From Hirudinaria manillensis (taxonomy: Eukaryota; Annelida; Clitellata; Hirudinida; Hirudinidae), in assembly GCA_034509925.1 (NCBI GenBank), contig CM067530.1, positions 248,001 to 312,000 of the forward strand: a stretch of 64,000 nt of DNA, given 5' to 3'. Positions 59,607-64,000 of this stretch are shown here, one piece after another. Each line of letters starts with the position of its first letter. The stretch's first letter is position 1. Under the pieces are notes generated by a model that was not told the origin of the DNA, did not search any database, and worked only from the letters and a program-made list of their open reading frames with translations. The position numbers and the translations under genes are program-made.

Positions 59607-62600
59607 ATGGATGATCAAGTTCAAACGGTCGAAATCATCAAACAACCTGGCCAGACACTGGGCTTCTACATCCGCGAAGGTAACGGAGTCGACCGATGGA
59701 GTGGTGTGTTTGTATCGAGAATTGCCCAGGGAAGTGTTGTTGCCAAGAACAATTTGCTGAGAGTCAACGATGAGATACTGAACGTCAACTCGATTGACGT
59801 CCAGCGAATGAGTCTTGACGACGTGGTCATCCTCATGTCAATAGCAAGAAGGTTGGTACTGACCATCAGAGTCAGCAGAAATTACAAATCTTGCAATCAG
59901 ATCGAACACGCCGAAGTCATTTCACCAAGAGAGCAGGCAGAACGAGAAGGCAGACAGCCAGTTGTGGTCCTCAAGAGTGGTTTCAACTCTTCTTCCTATT
60001 CTGATATGTCTGTCGATGAACGGGCCCAAGAGAGACTCCTCACCAGCGACTTGTACTCCAGACAGCCCGACAAGCAGATGATGTTAAGCTGTGGGGAAGT
60101 TCAGGAAGCTTACAATGCCAACCCGAGGTACCAACCCGTTGCTCAGCTGAGTTCTACTCCCATGCAGAGTCTGTCTCCGAGGCAGTTGGCGATAGAATCT
60201 TCAAGTAACCTTCATTTTCCTCAACAACTTTCTGCGTATTCCCCAACTCGCATCCAACAAGCGCATCCCGACTACCCGCAGGATGGCGATATATTTTCGC
60301 AGCAGATGGTAACGCAGTTCGGTCAACACCGTCGAACTCCTTCTGACCAGATGTATTGCACAATGGATCGTACCTCCATGTACCGAGGACACGACTCCTG
60401 GATGGACGGCAGGGTCATCGTCAGTGATACTGGGCGCATGATGGATCCGACACTAGACAGAACGTCGATGGTGGCTTCGACTAGAATCCCTCAGTCCGCA
60501 AGAGTTATGCCAAACGGCAGAGTTTGCCAGATTGATCAGTATAACTCCGATTCCGAAGCTACGCCTCGATACCAAAAGTCCAAGAACAGATACAGAAACT
60601 TCTCTAGTCAAGTAAGAATATTGCTATAGAAGGAATGGCCGCTTGAAATGTTTGGCATCAATATGTCATTACGTCCGTTCTTGTTTTTCAGATGGGCGGA
60701 GTATCTAGCGAAATGGAGAGGAATCAGGCAATGCTTAAGAGTATGACACTTTCAAGGGCTTCAAGTCTCCTCAGGAAGAGAACATCTGGTCGGTTAAAAG
60801 TAACGCTATCAAATGATAAATGGCTACATTTTAAGGCATAATTTTCACAGGATCCTTTGCTGATCTGAGCTCATTAGGTCTGTACGGGGAGACCCAGTTT
60901 AGTTCTCCGGCGCAAAAGCTGATTGGTACTCCTTACCAACAGGCCTCTTCTATCAGCATGCCTATGCCTCAAGATGATTACAACCTCTGGCTAAATAGAC
61001 AGCTTCTTCAATACAACAACGAAACTATACCAAATGCTGTCAATCAGTACGGCATGTCCCAACAGCCGTTGTCCAACTATCGCTTGACTCGCAAACTTAG
61101 TACTGATTCATTGATAGATTACAAAACCTACCAGATGGAAGGCCAGTCAGACTTTTCTTATCCTCAAAAACTGGACAACAGGCTTGGGAGTTGGATTTCG
61201 TCTGATGTTCCATTTTCAAAATCATCGAGACAATCGGCCACATTGAGGCACCGTTCAAATCTACCTCAGCCCCAAAAGGCCAAAGTGCACACCGCTTCCA
61301 TACCGACTACCTCATCGACGAACGCTCCAACTTCTGGCTCAATCTCGCAGGTATCTTCGAAAAGCGCAAACACGGCTTCCAAGAGCAGAGGCAACCAACT
61401 TTCACGAATTCCAATAAAGATTCAAACGGAACAATTTATCAACTGTCCTTCGGAGACGTCAGAGGAGTGCGTCCCTGTAAGTGGCAGTTTAAAAATCAAC
61501 GTTCTCTGCGGCCATGGCCTCAAGTCGACCAAAACTGCTCTCCGCGATTTGTACTGCGTCGTCGAAATCGACTCCATGCCCGTAGCACGAACCATGGTGA
61601 GGACAGGTGCCCTGAACTTCGATTGGGACGAACAATTTGATATTGACGTCATTCGACTACAGAAGGTTCAATTTCTCGTCTACAGCTGGGACCCTGACAC
61701 GAGGCATCAACTCTGTTTCACAGCCGCCGCACCGGTGGCCCAAGTGCTTGCCTCTCAAACTGAGCCCAACGAGAGCAATAACCAGCAACCTAGAAACACC
61801 AAAGTTATAAAACTTGCAATAAAACTCGATCCGAAAGGAACTCTTTATGCTGAAATTTCATTCACAAACGTTTCGGCCACATTTTCTCGTTCACAGTTGA
61901 ACAAGACGAACGTCTTTGGAGTCGATTTGAAAGAAATCGTCCAAAGGGAGAGGTCGGGTTCCAACGTTCCCCTGTTGGTTCAAAGGTGCGTCAGGGAAAT
62001 CGAACGAAGGGGAGTCGGGCAACTGGGACTGTACAGATTGAGTGGTTCGACGAGAAGAAAGCAACAACTGAAGGAGGAATTTGAGAAAAATGTTCGCTTG
62101 GTGGATCTCTCTGCGGATGGAGTGTCCGATGTGAATGTCCTCACAAGTGAGTGATATTCTAATTGGTCAACCCAAATAGAAACTTCGGGCTGATCTTAGG
62201 TCTCCTTTCCTGTGCAAGTGTCGCTTCTGTATTTAGAATTTTTTACATTCTTGAAATCCATAGTGACAGTTCGAAAACCGTTTAATTTTTGAATATTTTC
62301 AAAATTTAAATCAGGCACAAACACTGTCTAAGACGCTCCAGCAATCTACGAATTTATCCATTCTGAAAAAAAGTTAATTGGTTAAAAGATTGCGAAAAAG
62401 TGATTGAAAATAATTGAACGAATTATGATTGATTAAAAGTGAATGACTTCAATCATCTCAAGGCAGCGCCACCACAAAATGATTCGAATATTTTTCCGGC
62501 TAGCTGTCCTATTGATTTCTTGCGGCAGCTGGGTCTTGGCCAGGCAGGTCTGAGTTATAAAAATGTTGAAAACTCTTGCAACGGAGAAGACATTTCCTTA

Positions 62601-63852
62601 CGCCTCATGTTCGATGAAACTAATTCTTTCTATCTTTGTTCGTCGTTACAATCGATATCCTTGTAGTTTACAGTTTTAAACTGTAAGCCCTTTAAATTAT
62701 TAAGACATTACTCTAACTTTAAAAGTTATGAAATCGATCTCATTTCCTTGAAACATTATTTCTCGTAGGTAATACAGTGGTCATGTTTGCAATCCTTCCG
62801 CCCTTCTTAATCCTTCTGTGCAACCATCTCCTCTCACGTATCACGAGATGTCAATTTGCTTCTTTTTTTTCATAAATAAAATAAACCACTTTCAACATTT
62901 GCCAAGAAGAGAATGCGCCTCAATGGAGGAAGTGAATAGGGCAATATAATCCGCTCGTTAAAATAGGAAATGAGGACAAATTGATGCTGTTCAATGGAAC
63001 TCCATACAAATTGACATTTTTGCTTTTACATTCTTTCTCCAAAAAAAAAGATAATAATTCTGAATTTATTTTAAAAATATTCCGACCAAACTTGAAATGT
63101 TTCTGGAATGACATTGAATTTTAAGAATGAATACCTCATTTGCGCAATTCATGGCAGGCGATCTAAAAATATCACTTCAGGAATGATTGTCGGTCATTTG
63201 CGAAAAATGGCCACGAAATGAATATTGCAGGTGTGCTTAGAGATTACTTCAAAGAACTTCCAGAACCACTTTGTTCAAATTCTTTGTACGAAATGCTTCT
63301 GGACGCTCTGAGCGTTCAGATGCCTGGAGACTTCGAAGGAAACACACAACTCATGCTGGGGATATTAGAATGTCTACCGAGGGTCAACCAGGTCGTCTAA
63401 AACATTTTAATTGAATTTTCATTGATTAATAGCATTTACATTTCTCATTTATTCGTCTCAGGCAACGTTAAAACGTTTCAATCTTTTCCTTTAACAGGAT
63501 ACTTTGGCGTTCATGTTGGATCATCTGAAGAGAGTGGCGATGAAATGTGAAATGAACAAAATGTCGACTCAACAACTCGGAATATGCTTGGGACCTGCAC
63601 TCATCTGTCCTGCCCTCGATGAAAGCAAAGTCAACATGGACTTTGACAAACAGGCGGAACTTCTCAAGTGTCTCCTGGACATTTGGCAGGAATCCGGTGT
63701 GAGCGGAGGTAACTCGCAAAGATGACTTGAATAACTTGGAACTTGTCATTGAAATGAACTCGTGTTCAGGTCAATCTTCCGTGCAGAACACGAGGGAGAA
63801 GGTTGAAGATTTGTCTCAGGAACACTGGACCCATCAGTCGAAACTAACTTAA
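59607..63852 (+). CDS. syd-1: PDZ-C2-RhoGAP synapse-assembly protein, SYD-1/SYDE family
   Basis: Presynaptic assembly factor; in worms and flies SYD-1 acts at the active zone through a divergent RhoGAP. Six exons: 59607-60611, 60692-60788, 60851-62146, 63231-63391, 63498-63708, 63770-63852. In phase, 950 residues (worm SYD-1 about 990). PDZ domain at about residues 7-90 (VEIIKQPGQTLGFYIREG, NNLLRVNDEILNVN, SLDDVVILM). A long Ser/Gln-rich disordered region follows. C2 domain at about 578-690 (GSLKINVLCGHGLKS, DWDEQFDID, FLVYSWDPDT). RhoGAP domain at about 720-925 with PLLVQRCVREIERRG, GLYRLSGS (arginine finger kept), LRDYFKELPEPLCSNSLYE, LGICLGPALICP. Intron 3 (1.08 kb) contains no recognisable exon, and the RhoGAP alignment needs none. 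Vertebrate SYDE1/2 lack the PDZ. Confidence 0.94.
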
Positions 63853-64000
63853 ATATCTTCTTATTTGTCGTAACTTTAATTTAGAATTATTCCACAAGTA
63901 TTTTTCACGTTATTTTCGAAATTTGAAAGTTTTTCGCTTGTATTTGACTTGGCAAACGAAGGAGCGCATTATCTCCCAAAGCCGTAGAAATTTCAGAGAA
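63853..64000. other. Right edge, 3' flank of the syd-1 gene
   Basis: AT-rich 3'UTR or flank running to the window edge. Too short to say more. Confidence 0.5.

Noticed and set aside
62147..63230. Possible extra exon in the third intron of the syd-1 gene (open frames at 62439 and 62920)
   Set aside because: The RhoGAP sequence is continuous across the flanking exons, so an insertion would break the domain.
1..64000. tRNA or rRNA genes, spliced-leader genes
   Set aside because: I looked for B-box-like GGTTCRANNCC with matching arms and for rRNA-like conserved blocks and found none convincing. A covariance-model search would be decisive.

Overview
This is metazoan nuclear DNA, most likely from an invertebrate. 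Genes are cut into many short exons by mostly small AT-rich GT-AG introns. Intergenic DNA is AT-rich and carries decayed transposons. The gene content is animal: PDZ-C2-RhoGAP synapse protein, TRIC channel, sialin-type transporter, AMSH. A PDZ domain at the start of the SYD-1/SYDE-type protein is the protostome arrangement as I know it. SECISBP2 implies selenoprotein synthesis. A degenerate TTAGGG-type satellite fits a TTAGGG telomere lineage better than TTAGGC (nematode) or TTAGG (many arthropods). I cannot name the species. All gene models were spliced by eye. For the recognised genes, exon phases join without a frame break from start to stop unless stated.

Layout. Left part: MTAP (+, 1.2-3.0 kb) and THUMPD3 (+, 5.0-6.7 kb), converging on an unrecognised secreted cysteine-rich gene (-, 7.0-8.6 kb). 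Then ACY1 (-, 9.8-12.2 kb), a retrotransposon remnant (12.6-13.0 kb), a possible 55-residue gene (+, 13.1 kb), and an SLC17 sialin-like transporter (-, 14.3-17.6 kb). A gene-poor stretch follows, with a pogo-like transposon remnant near 18.6-18.9 kb, then a divergent C-terminal-motor kinesin (+, 21.0-24.1 kb).

Middle: a TRIC channel (TMEM38, -, 24.8-26.1 kb) stands head to head with Rab GDI (+, 26.9-29.2 kb). Next come an unrecognised coiled-coil reading frame (-, 30.0-30.5 kb), a GC-rich orphan reading frame (31 kb), and about 4.3 kb of satellite (32.6-36.9 kb). In the satellite, TTAGGG-like blocks alternate with CACCAT-rich blocks in units of about 0.85-0.91 kb. STAMBP/AMSH (+, 37.2-39.0 kb) starts just past it.

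Right part: a small unrecognised gene (-, 39.9-40.4 kb), a mariner/Tc1 relic (40.7 kb), WDR26 (+, 42.0-47.4 kb) converging on EEF1G (-, 48.0-50.2 kb), an unrecognised coiled-coil gene (-, 51.1-53.4 kb), SECISBP2 (+, 54.8-58.4 kb) and the syd-1/SYDE orthologue (+, 59.6-63.9 kb).

The genes do not form a pathway. They are mostly single-copy housekeeping genes: methionine salvage, tRNA methylation, amino-acid deacylation, lysosomal transport, Rab recycling, endosomal deubiquitination, the CTLH ubiquitin ligase, translation elongation and selenocysteine decoding. The best leads for novelty are the cysteine-rich secreted gene, the composite satellite, the degenerate kinesin motor, and the three unrecognised small coiled-coil genes.
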